A stretch of DNA of 64,000 bases from Phycisphaerae bacterium (GCA_029260115.1 JAJDDW010000119.1:1-64000), one strand, 5' to 3'; numbered from the stretch's first letter, positions 8,178-16,634 are shown. The notes: generated by a model not told the origin, from the sequence alone. Numbers and translations are program-made.

Positions 8178-9068
8178 CTAGCCTCGACCTTCGTCGCGGG
8201 CACGCGCGTATTCGATACAATACTTCGCCCACGGTTTCGCACGCAGCCGAGCTTGGCTGATGATATTATGTGTGGCTAGGCATACGCCATAAGTCTTATT
8301 GGCAATTCGCATTAACGCATCGTCAATATCACGGATTCGCTTTTGCTCGTTGACAATTAAACCAAGCGTGAATTCATGTTCCCAATTATCTGTGCCCAGG
8401 TCAGCCATGTGTACCGGGGCGGAGGAGTGTTCCGCGCCACCAGACCCGGCAGTTTGTGCAGATGAACCAGCCATATGATTGACAACACCCGTGAGTTCGT
8501 CGCGCTTTTGGAGTAGCAACTTCTTGAATTCCCGAAGCTCTTTGGCGCGGAGCGGTGTCTTGGGTATTTTTCGTTGTTCGACAAACTGGATCGGGTCCTC
8601 CGTCGTTGCCGCGGTGCTTGCGTGGTGATTGGCCAATCGCACTGAAGCCGGAGTCTTCTTGGGGATATCCATACCCACGCGAACGGCCAGCTTAGGTCGT
8701 GCCGGTTTTTTCTTTGCGACATTCACTTTTTTCGAGGAGGCTGCTACTTTTTTCTTTTTTGTAGTATTCTTGGAGATAGACCGCGTAGCCGCCGTCTTGC
8801 GGCTGGCTGTCGTAGCCTTTTTGGTTTTCTTCTTGGCGGTGGCAGCCGAAGTTCGTTTGGCGGTTTTCTTCGCCTTCTTTTTCGCCGTAACCTTTGGCTT
8901 GACTTTAGTGGCGGACTTGTTGCCCTTGACCGAAGTTGCGGCCTTTGCGGATTTTTTGACCTTCTTAGCGGAGCGGACACTGGAGCCGCTCGTTGCCTTT
9001 TTCTTGGAAACGATACGCTTAGTAGTCGAAGTTTTTTTCACTTTCTTTGCCAAGCTGCTCACCCCCAT
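8178..9068 (-). CDS. DksA/TraR-like protein with Lys/Ala-rich histone-H1-like N-terminus
   Basis: A 296-residue chimera. Residues 1-~125 are almost only Lys, Ala, Thr and Ser in AKKx/TKK patterns, like histone H1 tails, and should bind nucleic acid without fixed structure. Residues ~170-296 match the DksA/TraR fold: a helical hairpin (LREFKKLLLQKRDELTGVV) and the C-terminal zinc-finger region YGVCLATHNII...RLRAKPWAKYCIEYAR. In the classical C4 finger the second and fourth cysteines complete two CxxC pairs; here they are Thr266 and Tyr287, leaving Cys263 and Cys284. DksA proteins enter the RNA polymerase secondary channel and change initiation. The gene is upstream of lspA in an apparent operon. 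The strong base bias of the tail reflects its amino-acid content. Confidence 0.8.
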   Translation of the reverse strand: MGVSSLAKKVKKTSTTKRIVSKKKATSGSSVRSAKKVKKSAKAATSVKGNKSATKVKPKVTAKKKAKKTAKRTSAATAKKKTKKATTASRKTAATRSISKNTTKKKKVAASSKKVNVAKKKPARPKLAVRVGMDIPKKTPASVRLANHHASTAATTEDPIQFVEQRKIPKTPLRAKELREFKKLLLQKRDELTGVVNHMAGSSAQTAGSGGAEHSSAPVHMADLGTDNWEHEFTLGLIVNEQKRIRDIDDALMRIANKTYGVCLATHNIISQARLRAKPWAKYCIEYARARDEGRG

Positions 9069-9186
9069 GCGTGTTGCTTAAAGTTCTGTGCTTTTAGCTA
9101 TAATCTCTTTAATAACAAGGACTTACGTAAGTACAGAACGCCGAAGTATATGCGTTGGAAGTTGAATTGTCAAGCGGTTGAATTGT

Positions 9187-10947
9187 CTAGTTCTGTTGAT
9201 AGAGGACTTCCACGACCGTCGGTTTTTGTACCGTTTGGGGCAGTTGAAATAGCAATTGGCCCGCGTCGTCGTGGGAGACTTGGGTCATGAGCAGATTATC
9301 CACATAGACCCAGGCCGAGGCGTTTGGCGGCCCATTGATCTGAAAAGCAGGCGAAAATAACGGGTCGGGCGAGCCGGGCATGCGTAGCCGAACTCGTCCT
9401 TGGGCAGGGGTAAGCGCGATACTACCAGTACTCGGATTGAGCCATGCATCCGAGGTTGTGCGACCACCGGCATCCAGGGCATGGCCGAGTTCTAGTTCCG
9501 TAACGGCTTGGCGACCATATGCTGATGCACGTTGTTGGACTTGATCGTCATTTAGCGTACTGCTAGACGAAAGAAAAAGTTGGGCTGACCAGTGGGCGAT
9601 TTTTCCAGAACCCGTATTCGCAAGATAAACGACCGTGGTTCGATCTCGATTTGCACCTAGCTGTTCGACCATTTGGCCCGGCGAATTTTTCTGGTTGGTC
9701 TGGGCCATGAACAGAAGGGCGGCGTCCGTTGCTCGAAGCCGCACTAAGGCATAAGGCGGCGTATTTAGTTCGCCATCAGTTTGGCTTTGCGTTCGCACGA
9801 TGTCGCCATCGTGCGTGGCTACGGATATAGCTAAGCCCATATCACCGGCGTTCCAGTCCGAACTACGCGGTGTCGCTTGTACGTCCACAAATACTTGTCC
9901 AGTTGCGTAAACAGTATATGTCCAATGATGAAGCGGACGATTCGCATAAGCCTGTGCGGGATCGTCTACAAAATGCCAAGTGGTTTCCATGACGATGCGT
10001 GTTTCATTCATTTCTGTAAGTTGGCTACGCACCGCTACGTGTTCGCCCAGCTTTTTGAAGTCTTGCGCGCCGGAGGGCGAAAGCGCTGCACGGATAGGCG
10101 TTGGCCCTAGCGTCGTGTGTTCGCATAGGTTGTGAAGACGATACGGATCGCCCGAAAGTTGATACCAGCCTACAATTTGCCCGTTGGCAAACACCAATTC
10201 AAACTTTTTGCCAGCCCCAACTCGCCATCGTCGTCCTACTCTTTGTGCGTAGAGGAGTCCCTCTTGATTTTCTGCAGCGCCAAAAATAGATTCACGATGT
10301 GCGGCTAGCATAATGTCGTCGATAAGTAGCTCGACCGGCTTGACGACTTGCAACAGCGATAGCTTAATCTCGCGCACGTCATCTAACGGCAGTCGTTCGC
10401 CGACGTCGGCAAGATCAATGCTTAGCTCGTTCCAGCCTTGATGCAGTTGAAGCGGTGTCTGGGCCGTGACACGATCGCGTAGCGGTCCTGCGGCTAGCGT
10501 GAGTTGTAATTGGGCCTGGGGCACGGGCGAAAATACCGACATCATCAGCAGATCGTAATCGCGCCAATCTCTTTTAAGAAACCAATTTTCCGCGCGGTCG
10601 CTATTGAGCACCGCTGAGTCGTGGTCAGAGCCCGCCGTAAACGCAAGACAATGTCGGCCAGTCTCACTTCGCCCTCGACGCGCGTCTAGGATGCTACGCG
10701 CTTGCGGCGACACACTGCTCAGTTGTACCAGCTCCATATGCGAGACATTTTCAAAATCCGCAATAACCGCGAATCGGCCGCTGCGAAGTTCTGGATAAGT
10801 GCGCATCAATCGATCCGTCTGCGTGGGATCGTCAGCCGCTAATTGTGGTAGCGTTTGACAACCACTTAGCCCGGTAAGCGAAAGCGCCAGGCAAGTCATG
10901 CGTAAACCGAGACCGATTCGTAAATTCTTGTCGCTAGGGATGTCCAT
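9187..10947 (-). CDS. large lipoprotein with beta-rich, possibly carbohydrate-binding, modules
   Basis: A 586-residue protein whose N-terminus (RMTCLALSLTGLSGCQTL) is a lipoprotein signal with lipobox LSGC. ATG 10947 was chosen because it puts this signal near the start; a longer frame to 11013 adds only unlikely residues. The body is beta-rich with stretches such as FAVIADFEN, WNELSIDLADVGERLP and LPLDDVREIKLSLL, which resemble the jelly-roll carbohydrate-binding modules found with planctomycete glycoside hydrolases. A further region carries GQVFVDVQATPRSSDW. No catalytic motif is recognised. It should be anchored to a membrane facing the periplasm. Its stop is 118 bases before the DksA-like gene, so linkage is possible but not certain. 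Confidence 0.6.
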   Translation of the reverse strand: MDIPSDKNLRIGLGLRMTCLALSLTGLSGCQTLPQLAADDPTQTDRLMRTYPELRSGRFAVIADFENVSHMELVQLSSVSPQARSILDARRGRSETGRHCLAFTAGSDHDSAVLNSDRAENWFLKRDWRDYDLLMMSVFSPVPQAQLQLTLAAGPLRDRVTAQTPLQLHQGWNELSIDLADVGERLPLDDVREIKLSLLQVVKPVELLIDDIMLAAHRESIFGAAENQEGLLYAQRVGRRWRVGAGKKFELVFANGQIVGWYQLSGDPYRLHNLCEHTTLGPTPIRAALSPSGAQDFKKLGEHVAVRSQLTEMNETRIVMETTWHFVDDPAQAYANRPLHHWTYTVYATGQVFVDVQATPRSSDWNAGDMGLAISVATHDGDIVRTQSQTDGELNTPPYALVRLRATDAALLFMAQTNQKNSPGQMVEQLGANRDRTTVVYLANTGSGKIAHWSAQLFLSSSSTLNDDQVQQRASAYGRQAVTELELGHALDAGGRTTSDAWLNPSTGSIALTPAQGRVRLRMPGSPDPLFSPAFQINGPPNASAWVYVDNLLMTQVSHDDAGQLLFQLPQTVQKPTVVEVLYQQN

Positions 10948-11094
10948 ATTGTGAAAAAATAGCCTAGTAAGATGGACAACGCAATTGCTGAGCCAAGTTA
11001 TAACTTCTGACAACGATGCTGGGCGGTGGTTCGATGGAATTATGGTAAGCTACAATTGGGATAGAAGGTATCTCTATGGCGGAGCTGGCTGAGC

Positions 11095-11478
11095 ATGTGG
11101 TCGTTGTCATGTCCTGACTGTGGTACAACACTGCCTTGGAAGGGGCGTATCAATAGTCGATCGCTGCGTCGACCATTTCCATGCGCCTCGTGCAAGGCTC
11201 AATTGCGGCTGAATCCAAGATGGCACGCCGTTAATCTCGCCGTCGCCGTCGGGTTGTTTCTACTCGCTTTGTTTGTAGCGTCGAATTGGCTGGCTTCTCG
11301 CATGGTGGTCCGTACATTCCCTATGATATTGGTATTAGTCCTATATATAGGCTCCAACATGTTTGGCCGGGTGATGATCGTTTCTCATGGTGAGGGCAAA
11401 TGCGCCCAATGTGGCTATGATCTACGGGGCAGTCCAGAGCGCCGGTGCTCGGAGTGTGGTCATGCGGAGGAGACGTGA
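11095..11478 (+). CDS. zinc-ribbon membrane protein
   Basis: A 127-residue protein with zinc-binding cysteines at both ends (CPDC and CASC at the N-terminus; CAQC...CSEC at the C-terminus) and two central hydrophobic helices (AVNLAVAVGLFLLALFVAS and FPMILVLVLYIGSNMF). The ending CAQCGYDLRG...RCSECG is a signature seen again and again in planctomycete proteins. Function is unknown. GGAG lies upstream of ATG 11095. Its stop codon touches the start codon of the next gene, so the two form an operon. Confidence 0.7.
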   Translation: MWSLSCPDCGTTLPWKGRINSRSLRRPFPCASCKAQLRLNPRWHAVNLAVAVGLFLLALFVASNWLASRMVVRTFPMILVLVLYIGSNMFGRVMIVSHGEGKCAQCGYDLRGSPERRCSECGHAEET

Positions 11479-11706
11479 ATGGCAATGAAAAGAAATATCA
11501 CGATGGCAGGCCGGGTAGCTAGGGCGGTATCGGGCGCAATTTGCATTGGTGCGGGCGTAGCGTGTTGGTTATCTGGCTGGCCTGAGAGTTCTGGATGGCG
11601 TTGGATGTTGATCGGCGTAACGACGATGTTAGGCCTGTTTCAAGTATTTGAGGCAAGAAAAGCTTGGTGCGTAACCCGGGCTTGCGGCATCAAAACGCCG
11701 ATGTGA
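11479..11706 (+). CDS. small DUF2892-like inner-membrane protein
   Basis: A 75-residue protein with two helices: GAICIGAGVACWLSGWP and WMLIGVTTMLGLFQVFEA. The order of a basic start, a Gly-rich first helix, a second helix and a short end with Cys residues fits the DUF2892 (YgaP transmembrane) family, which occurs alone or fused to rhodanese domains. Two cysteines near the end (WCVTRACG) match the family's usual C-terminal cysteines. It starts at the base right after the stop of the zinc-ribbon gene. Confidence 0.6.
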   Translation: MAMKRNITMAGRVARAVSGAICIGAGVACWLSGWPESSGWRWMLIGVTTMLGLFQVFEARKAWCVTRACGIKTPM

Positions 11707-11899
11707 TATTGGCCGGCGATCGGAATTTTTGCGTTTGTTGTCTGGACGCATTCATGTGAATAGTTGTGCCAGTCACACGTATTCACTATAGCTATATTCG
11801 TATCGTCTATTCTGGCCTGCTGTAAATTTTGAACAATCAGGTTTTCATGGTGCGTATCTTAGAGTTTTTAGACAAGCTTATTGAAAGGGGTGATGAATC

Positions 11900-12346
11900 A
11901 TGGCCGATGCGAAAATAGTCGTGGTAGGTCCTGGTGAAATTGATCTCATTACGGATTTGTACAATCAAGTTTTTTCTCCTGGCGTGGATGCCAGTTTTTT
12001 TACTAGACGCTTCGAAGGCCGCCACAACGAAACGATGATGGTCGCTATGATCGATGGCATGCACGTCGGTTTCATTGTCGGCTTTGAACTAATGCCTTCC
12101 ACCTACTTCACGTGGCTTTGCGGTGTGCTGCCGGACTTCAGGCGAGCGCGTGTGTCTACCCAGTTAATGCAAGCTTTATCTTCCTGGGCGAAGGAAAATG
12201 AATATTCCATCCTCCGTTTCGAGTGCGGTAATCAACATCGCCCTATGTTACATGTAGCCATCACCGAGAACTTTGACTTAGTGGGCATGCGCTACGACAC
12301 CTTCACAGCCAATAACGTGGTCATTTTTGAAAAAGAATTGCGGTAG
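11900..12346 (+). CDS. GNAT-family N-acetyltransferase
   Basis: A 148-residue GCN5-related acetyltransferase. After an N-terminal part with RRFEGRHNETMMVAMIDG and strand VGFIVGFEL comes the acetyl-CoA loop region LPDFRRARVSTQLMQALSSW, in which the usual R/Q-x-x-G-x-G/A loop appears as RRARVS. The final strands (LVGMRYDTF) complete the fold. The substrate is unknown. ATG 11900 has AAAGGGG upstream. It seems to be a single-gene unit, followed by palindromic repeats. Confidence 0.75.
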   Translation: MADAKIVVVGPGEIDLITDLYNQVFSPGVDASFFTRRFEGRHNETMMVAMIDGMHVGFIVGFELMPSTYFTWLCGVLPDFRRARVSTQLMQALSSWAKENEYSILRFECGNQHRPMLHVAITENFDLVGMRYDTFTANNVVIFEKELR

Positions 12347-12366
12347 AAATTCTCTCATGCTCAATA

Positions 12367-12402
12367 GCGAGCCGCGGGCTTCAGCTCGCGCGGACGGGCG
12401 AG
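12367..12402. repeat. REP-like palindrome, copy 1 (GAGCCGCGGGCTTCAG type)
   Basis: A GC-rich imperfect palindrome of the form CGAGCCGCxxGCTTxAGCT then CGCGCGGAC. The same element, diverged, is at 50677-50715. Both lie just past the 3' end of a gene, as extragenic palindromes usually do. Confidence 0.6.
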
Positions 12403-12431
12403 TTTAATTGATGTCATCGATTAATTATTAG

Positions 12432-12470
12432 CGGGTGCCCCGTTATTTGCCAACTGGCAAAGGGCGGGGG
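12432..12470. repeat. palindromic repeat GGTGCCCC-TTTGCC-GGCAAA, copy 1
   Basis: GGTGCCCCGTTATTTGCC, ACT, GGCAAAGGGCGG. The core TTTGCCA/TGGCAAA (12446-12461) is a perfect hairpin. An inverted, diverged copy lies at 13252-13293, on the other side of the acetyltransferase gene at 12661-13197, and a third partial copy follows it. Confidence 0.6.
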
Positions 12471-12510
12471 AAGGATCAGTTACGAATTAGCCACTCATAT
12501 AAAAACGTAG

Positions 12511-12554
12511 GGCAGGTCGTTCTTTCGCCGCCCAAGGCGAAAGGTTGACCAGCC
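12511..12554 (-). terminator. long imperfect hairpin, probable terminator
   Basis: Read on the minus strand, GGCTGGTCAACCTTTCGCC pairs with GGCGAAAGAACGACCTGCC across a six-base loop, with a perfect CTTTCGCC/GGCGAAAG core. About five bases later comes a short T-run. It lies ~100 bases beyond the stop of the acetyltransferase at 12661, so it likely ends that transcript. The rest of 12347-12660 holds only the repeats listed. Confidence 0.55.
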
Positions 12555-12660
12555 TCAACCATTCGTACGCGGCCAAGCAACTGTCTTCCAAACGTTTATG
12601 CAAACCATTTTTCGCGCGGATCAAATATTGAAGCATGTCTAAAAGTTGGCACGCAATAGT

Positions 12661-13197
12661 CTAAGCAGGTCCACGATCTACGCTACATTTTTGATTTTCA
12701 ATAGCATAAACCACCACATCAGTTCCATCATAATCATCATTTTTTTCAAAGCTCATTCCGCATTTCTCGAGCACACGAATGGACGCTTTGTTTTCAGGAA
12801 TAGCCATGCCGATGATACGTTTCAATTTTAACACTTCAAAGCCATATTGAAGAGACGCTATCCCCGATTCCGTGGCTATGCCCTGCCCCCAGAATTTCGG
12901 AAAGAAGCGGTAACCCAAATCGACTTCACCATGAAAATCTTCCAGAAATTTCAAGCCGGAAAAACCAATGAACTGTCCGGTTTCTTTGAGAATGCAAGAC
13001 CATCTTCCGAAGCCATGTTTCTTATAGTCGGGATAGTCCACAATCCTCTGGCGCATTTCTTCGACACTGCTTGGCGTAGTTTCGCCAGTAAGATAACGCA
13101 TGACCGCTGGGTCGTTGTACATGGCTAAGAACGGCTCCGCGTCATCAGGATGATATGGCCGCATACCTAGTCGCTTGGTTTCTACGATATATGACAT
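12661..13197 (-). CDS. RimJ/RimL-type GNAT N-acetyltransferase
   Basis: A 178-residue acetyltransferase. It opens with the classic VETKRLGMRPYHPDDAEPFL and continues with YLTGETTPSS, the strand FIGFSGLKFLE, the core VDLGYRFFPKFWGQGIATES (acetyl-CoA loop WGQGIATE) and IPENKASIRVLEKCGMSFE. This is the layout of enzymes that acetylate protein N-termini or small amines; the substrate cannot be told. I began it at ATG 13197, where the family motif starts; 70 further in-frame codons upstream run through a palindromic repeat and are probably not translated. The gene is flanked by inverted copies of a short palindromic repeat. Confidence 0.85.
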   Translation of the reverse strand: MSYIVETKRLGMRPYHPDDAEPFLAMYNDPAVMRYLTGETTPSSVEEMRQRIVDYPDYKKHGFGRWSCILKETGQFIGFSGLKFLEDFHGEVDLGYRFFPKFWGQGIATESGIASLQYGFEVLKLKRIIGMAIPENKASIRVLEKCGMSFEKNDDYDGTDVVVYAIENQKCSVDRGPA

Positions 13198-13251
13198 GCA
13201 TTTATTCTCGCGTTGTCGACGATTATTGGCAACTTTGATGTCCGCTGGCGT

Positions 13252-13332
13252 ACCACCCTTAGCCAGTAGGCAAAGAATGGGGCACCGGCATTTCTTACTT
13301 AATCTTGCCCTTTGCCTACAAGCGGGCAAAGC
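13252..13332. repeat. palindromic repeats, copies 2 and 3 (inverted)
   Basis: The reverse complement of 13252-13293 reads GGTGCCCCATTCTTTGCC, TACT, GGCTAAGGGTGG, a close match to 12432-12470. A third partial copy (13303-13332) follows. Together they form a 10-bp perfect inverted repeat (GTAGGCAAAG at 13266, CTTTGCCTAC at 13310). The block lies between two divergent genes. Confidence 0.6.
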
Positions 13333-13353
13333 TTTTGAGCCGATATATCTTCT

Positions 13354-15264
13354 ATGATTACTCGGCCCCAAGCCCTTCCTGCTGTGTTTGCCCATTTGGA
13401 TCAACATGCCAACCCGGCTGTTGACATGGCCCTATGGCAAGCGCTGCCCCATCTGTCAAGTCCGGCTGATGAAACTGCGATTGATATGCTGGTGAAACGG
13501 ATGCGAAAGCCGGTGGTGGTGTCTTTGATCGGTAACTTTGCCGAGCTAGAACAACGTCTGCAATCGTTGCTGCTTAAGCGCGTACATGACCTCGCGCCAG
13601 CTATTCGCCAGGCCATCGGGTCGCCTGACCTGCATCAACGTCTCGGTGCTATCGCGTTGATTCGACTTAGCGAGGATTTCACGCTGGCCGATATGCTCGG
13701 CGAAGGGATACGGTCGCGATGTCATCAAACACAAAAGCTAGCGGCTCAGTCGCTGTATGGAATGACGGAAAGATGGCTCGACGCGGCTAATCATCGTGGT
13801 GAGCTTGGCGATGCGGACCATCGAACGCGATGTCGGCAGGCTTTATGTGAAGGCCTGCGAATAGCTATGACTCGCTGGGACCATCATCGACAACGAAACG
13901 TGCTCGAAGCTGTCCTGTGGATGGGCGATGCGCTTCAGGCTGAGATAGCTTCGCTAACTTCGGACTCGCGTCGGGGTGTTGTGCAGGCCATGCGAGGTAT
14001 TTTGACGACATCGACCGATTCCCGATTAGCCGGATTTGCCCTGCAAGCATTGGCTATGTCCCCACTCAAAGAGGCTGCGGCCCGGGCTATTTCGCAAACC
14101 ACTAACCCGACATTTGCCGCGGCGATTTTGGATAACGCCTGGCGGTTAGTCGACCCGCGCATTCAGCGCGCTTTTAGGCAGGTTAAGCTAAGTCCTTGGC
14201 TGTTTGGTGGTACGCCGTTGTTGGATGACCTGAGTGAATCGCAAATGGGCACATTCGCGCGGCGCATTCGGGAGTCTGGCGGGAACGGTCAGGACAAGTT
14301 TAGTCTGTTGAGGCTATTATTAGCGAGTGATTCAGATATCGTGCGCGAAGCTGCGGCCTGGGAAATTATAGCTGATCCCAGCGATAAGTCGGCTGCGCTA
14401 CTCGAAACCCTGACCAGTCGGCGGCGCGATCGCATAGCTAGTCTCGCCTTGCGTGAGCTGCAACGTCGAGATCCAGAATTCAAAGTTAAGCCTACTATTG
14501 CTGGGGAAAGAGGCGGGGGAACATCCGAACAAGCGCGGGATCGAGTGCAGGCTGCTTGGCATCAAATAACGCAAGAATTGGAGCCAGGTATCGAAGCGAT
14601 GCGGGCGTGCTTAGTCGCTCATAAGGCTTTGGTATTGATGCTCCTTAGAGCGAAGAGCGCTTCCGGACGAACGCCGGATCGAATCAAAGTATTGCAAGTC
14701 GTACTGTCGCTCGACGTAATTTCTGACATGCAAGAGCAGGTATACAATTTGGCTTATGACCCGGACATCTTTGTGCGAGCCAGTGCGGTGAGCATGTTGC
14801 CCATGCTGCCCGGAGTAATTTCGGAGCGTATTTTGCGGGCAGCGTTAAACGATCCTGACGACCGTGTGGTTGCTAATGCGATCGAATCGATTGAAGAGCT
14901 CGGCGCGACGGGACTTGAAACACAGACAGAGGAAAAATTATCATCGTCGTGTGCCCGCGTGCGGGCGAATGCGATTAAGTCGTTGATGCGCGTGGAAAAT
15001 AAGCAAGCGGCGGCCTCGTTATTGGAGATGCTGGGTAATCCCTCACAAGCCTATCGACTTAGTGCCTTGTGGGTGGTGGAGCGTTCCGATCTTCGTTCTA
15101 TCTTAAACGATGTCGTTCGCATGGCACAAGATGATCCCGATGAGCGGGTACGGCGGCGAGCGCAAAGGCTATTGCGTGGCTGGCAAACGGCGCGTTCTGA
15201 TGGTGAAGACGCCAAGTATTCGACGGCGCGTTTGTTTGCATCTAATCCGGGAGGTGAATTATGA
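13354..15264 (+). CDS. HEAT-repeat protein
   Basis: A 636-residue, mostly alpha-helical protein with no signal peptide. Repeated helical pairs are visible, for example IFVRASAVSMLPML, DRVVANAIESIEEL, ARVRANAIKSLMRV, AYRLSALWVVE and ERVRRRAQRLLRGW near the C-terminus. These have the D-x-x-V-R-x-x-A pattern of HEAT/PBS-lyase-like repeats. The middle is degenerate but keeps the same texture. Such proteins form curved scaffolds that bind partners; no enzyme motif is seen. It overlaps the next gene by four bases (ATGA), so the two products are probably made together and may interact at the membrane. Confidence 0.75.
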   Translation: MITRPQALPAVFAHLDQHANPAVDMALWQALPHLSSPADETAIDMLVKRMRKPVVVSLIGNFAELEQRLQSLLLKRVHDLAPAIRQAIGSPDLHQRLGAIALIRLSEDFTLADMLGEGIRSRCHQTQKLAAQSLYGMTERWLDAANHRGELGDADHRTRCRQALCEGLRIAMTRWDHHRQRNVLEAVLWMGDALQAEIASLTSDSRRGVVQAMRGILTTSTDSRLAGFALQALAMSPLKEAAARAISQTTNPTFAAAILDNAWRLVDPRIQRAFRQVKLSPWLFGGTPLLDDLSESQMGTFARRIRESGGNGQDKFSLLRLLLASDSDIVREAAAWEIIADPSDKSAALLETLTSRRRDRIASLALRELQRRDPEFKVKPTIAGERGGGTSEQARDRVQAAWHQITQELEPGIEAMRACLVAHKALVLMLLRAKSASGRTPDRIKVLQVVLSLDVISDMQEQVYNLAYDPDIFVRASAVSMLPMLPGVISERILRAALNDPDDRVVANAIESIEELGATGLETQTEEKLSSSCARVRANAIKSLMRVENKQAAASLLEMLGNPSQAYRLSALWVVERSDLRSILNDVVRMAQDDPDERVRRRAQRLLRGWQTARSDGEDAKYSTARLFASNPGGEL

Positions 15265-15698
15265 ACAACCCCATCCCACATGGCGGCCGGGTACTCACCC
15301 CGGTCCAGCAGGCGGTGACGGATCATTTTCGTGTAGGCGGTTCGTGGCTGGCAATTCTCGTCGTGCTGGGGATTCTGGTGGCTGTGGTTTTCGCAATTGC
15401 TGTTGTTAACCACTATCAGCAGCATAAACTCACCCTGACGCCATCTGCGAGCGACCCTCAGAAACTTTTCGAAGGGCTTACGTACAATCTTGCATTGCCG
15501 CCGTCACAGCTTGCATTGCTCTTGGGCATTGTCCGAGATTTGAAACTAGCCCATCCCACCGTTTTGCTGATGAGCAGCAGCTTCTATGATGCGTCTGTGA
15601 ACCGTTGGGTGCGAAGCGCCAGCTTGTCGCCGGACGCGCTGTCCACGACACAACGATCGATGATGGACCTCAGAACCCGTCTTTTTCCACATGCTTAA
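15261..15698 (+). CDS. single-pass membrane protein paired with the HEAT protein
   Basis: A 145-residue protein with one strong membrane helix (SWLAILVVLGILVAVVFAIAVV, about residues 28-49), a short cytosolic N-terminus and a ~95-residue domain after the helix (FEGLTYNLALPPSQLALLLG, IVRDLKLAHPTVLLMSSSFY). I do not recognise the domain. Translation is coupled to the HEAT-repeat gene by an ATGA overlap, which suggests that the two work as a pair. An inverted repeat follows the stop at 15718-15760. Confidence 0.65.
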   Translation: MNNPIPHGGRVLTPVQQAVTDHFRVGGSWLAILVVLGILVAVVFAIAVVNHYQQHKLTLTPSASDPQKLFEGLTYNLALPPSQLALLLGIVRDLKLAHPTVLLMSSSFYDASVNRWVRSASLSPDALSTTQRSMMDLRTRLFPHA

Positions 15699-15717
15699 CG
15701 ACGGATATCAACGGGAC

Positions 15718-15760
15718 GGTGCAGGGCTGCGCTCGCCTCCGTGCTAGCGCCGCCTGCACC
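15718..15760 (+). terminator. stem-loop after the HEAT operon
   Basis: GGTGCAGG (15718) pairs perfectly with CCTGCACC (ending 15760), and an outer ACGGG/CCCGT pairing extends the stem. There is no T-run, so it could be a rho-dependent or mRNA-stabilising structure. Confidence 0.4.
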
Positions 15761-15849
15761 AATACGCCCGTTCTAAGGAGATTGTGTAAACGGATCAATT
15801 CCTTTGAGCAGATTCAAAATATTGTGCCGGGTATTTAACAAACCTCGGC

Positions 15850-16059
15850 TTAGAAAATTCGGTCTAACTCATCGATAAAATCACTGAAATTGCTCTGATT
15901 ATTTCTGTTCTGATCGATGAGTAGTTGTCCGGTGGCCGCGTCGACCCCGGCGATGACGGCTTGCACGTTTCGTGCATTGCATGAACTGCCATAAAGCGTT
16001 GTTGTTCCAAGGCTTACGACAATCGTTCGCCATACGTTTTTCTTCCACGTGGTACGCAT
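15850..16059 (-). CDS. small exported lipoprotein-like protein (LYGSSC family)
   Basis: A 69-residue protein with a basic start and a hydrophobic stretch leading to LYGSSC (WRTIVVSLGTTTLYGSSC), which looks like a lipoprotein signal whose lipobox ends at Cys. After it come AVIAGVDAATGQLL and an Asn/Asp/Phe-rich end. ATG 16059 is supported by AGGA about nine bases upstream. A second gene of the same style is at 60570-60758 (RTIMVALALPVLYGGSC), so they are probably paralogues of a lineage-specific family. Function unknown. Confidence 0.6.
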   Translation of the reverse strand: MRTTWKKNVWRTIVVSLGTTTLYGSSCNARNVQAVIAGVDAATGQLLIDQNRNNQSNFSDFIDELDRIF

Positions 16060-16513
16060 AATATTGTTTCCTATGTTTTGTAAATATCCCATATTTACAT
16101 TCTCATTTCCGCAGTATCGGGCGGGGTCTTTGGATTTCTATAGGAAAACTAAGAATTATTTTACCTATGTTAACATTCGATAACCTAATCTTGCAGAGAT
16201 AGTCTTGGTTGACAGTATTGAAAACGAGGCTTAATTGCTGTTATTGACAATGTCGGTCGCTGCTCGTAATCTTTCGCCGAGCTGAGGGGTTCTTGTCGAG
16301 AGATTGAGAATTGCTTTGGTGAATCCGTTGTTGACTGGCATCATTGGGGTGAATGGGCTTATTTTCTTGGCTCATGGTGGGCGTGGCTCCTCGCGGCGCG
16401 GCGTTCAGGCCTCTGGTGCGGTTCTGCATCCGCGAACCTTTCGGATGGCGGCGTTCTATATATCGACATGCTGGTTTGTCGTGTCGACAGCCTTGGCCTT
16501 AATTGGCTCTAGC
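16060..16513. other. gene-poor stretch before tRNA-Gln
   Basis: About 450 bases with an AT-rich part (16130-16200). A short plus-strand reading frame (16304-16528) has two hydrophobic stretches but runs into the tRNA gene, so I do not call it. The promoter of the tRNA/glmU unit should lie here, but no clear -35/-10 pair stands out. Confidence 0.4.
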
Positions 16514-16584
16514 TGCCCGGTGGTGTAATGGTAACACACCAGGTTTTGGTCCTGGCGTTCCAGGTTCGAGCCCTGGCCGGGTAA
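16514..16584 (+). tRNA. tRNA-Gln (anticodon TTG)
   Basis: A full cloverleaf: acceptor TGCCCGG/CCGGGTA, D-arm GTGT-AATGGTA-ACAC, anticodon arm CCAGG-TTTTGGT-CCTGG with anticodon TTG, and T-arm CCAGG-TTCGAGC-CCTGG. No CCA is encoded. It reads CAA codons. The glmU start follows 50 bases later on the same strand. Confidence 0.95.
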
Positions 16585-16634
16585 GTTCTTTCGCGGTTCA
16601 CGCACGATTGGTGTGCCGGATAGGTGACAGTAGC

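Noticed and set aside
8629-9081. Phe/Ala/Val-rich plus-strand frame opposite the DksA-like gene
   Set aside because: It is the mirror of the Lys/Ala-rich tail (AAG codons read as CTT); no independent support.
16304-16528. Short plus-strand reading frame with two hydrophobic stretches
   Set aside because: It has no clear ribosome-binding site and its last 15 bases lie inside tRNA-Gln(TTG). It is probably chance.
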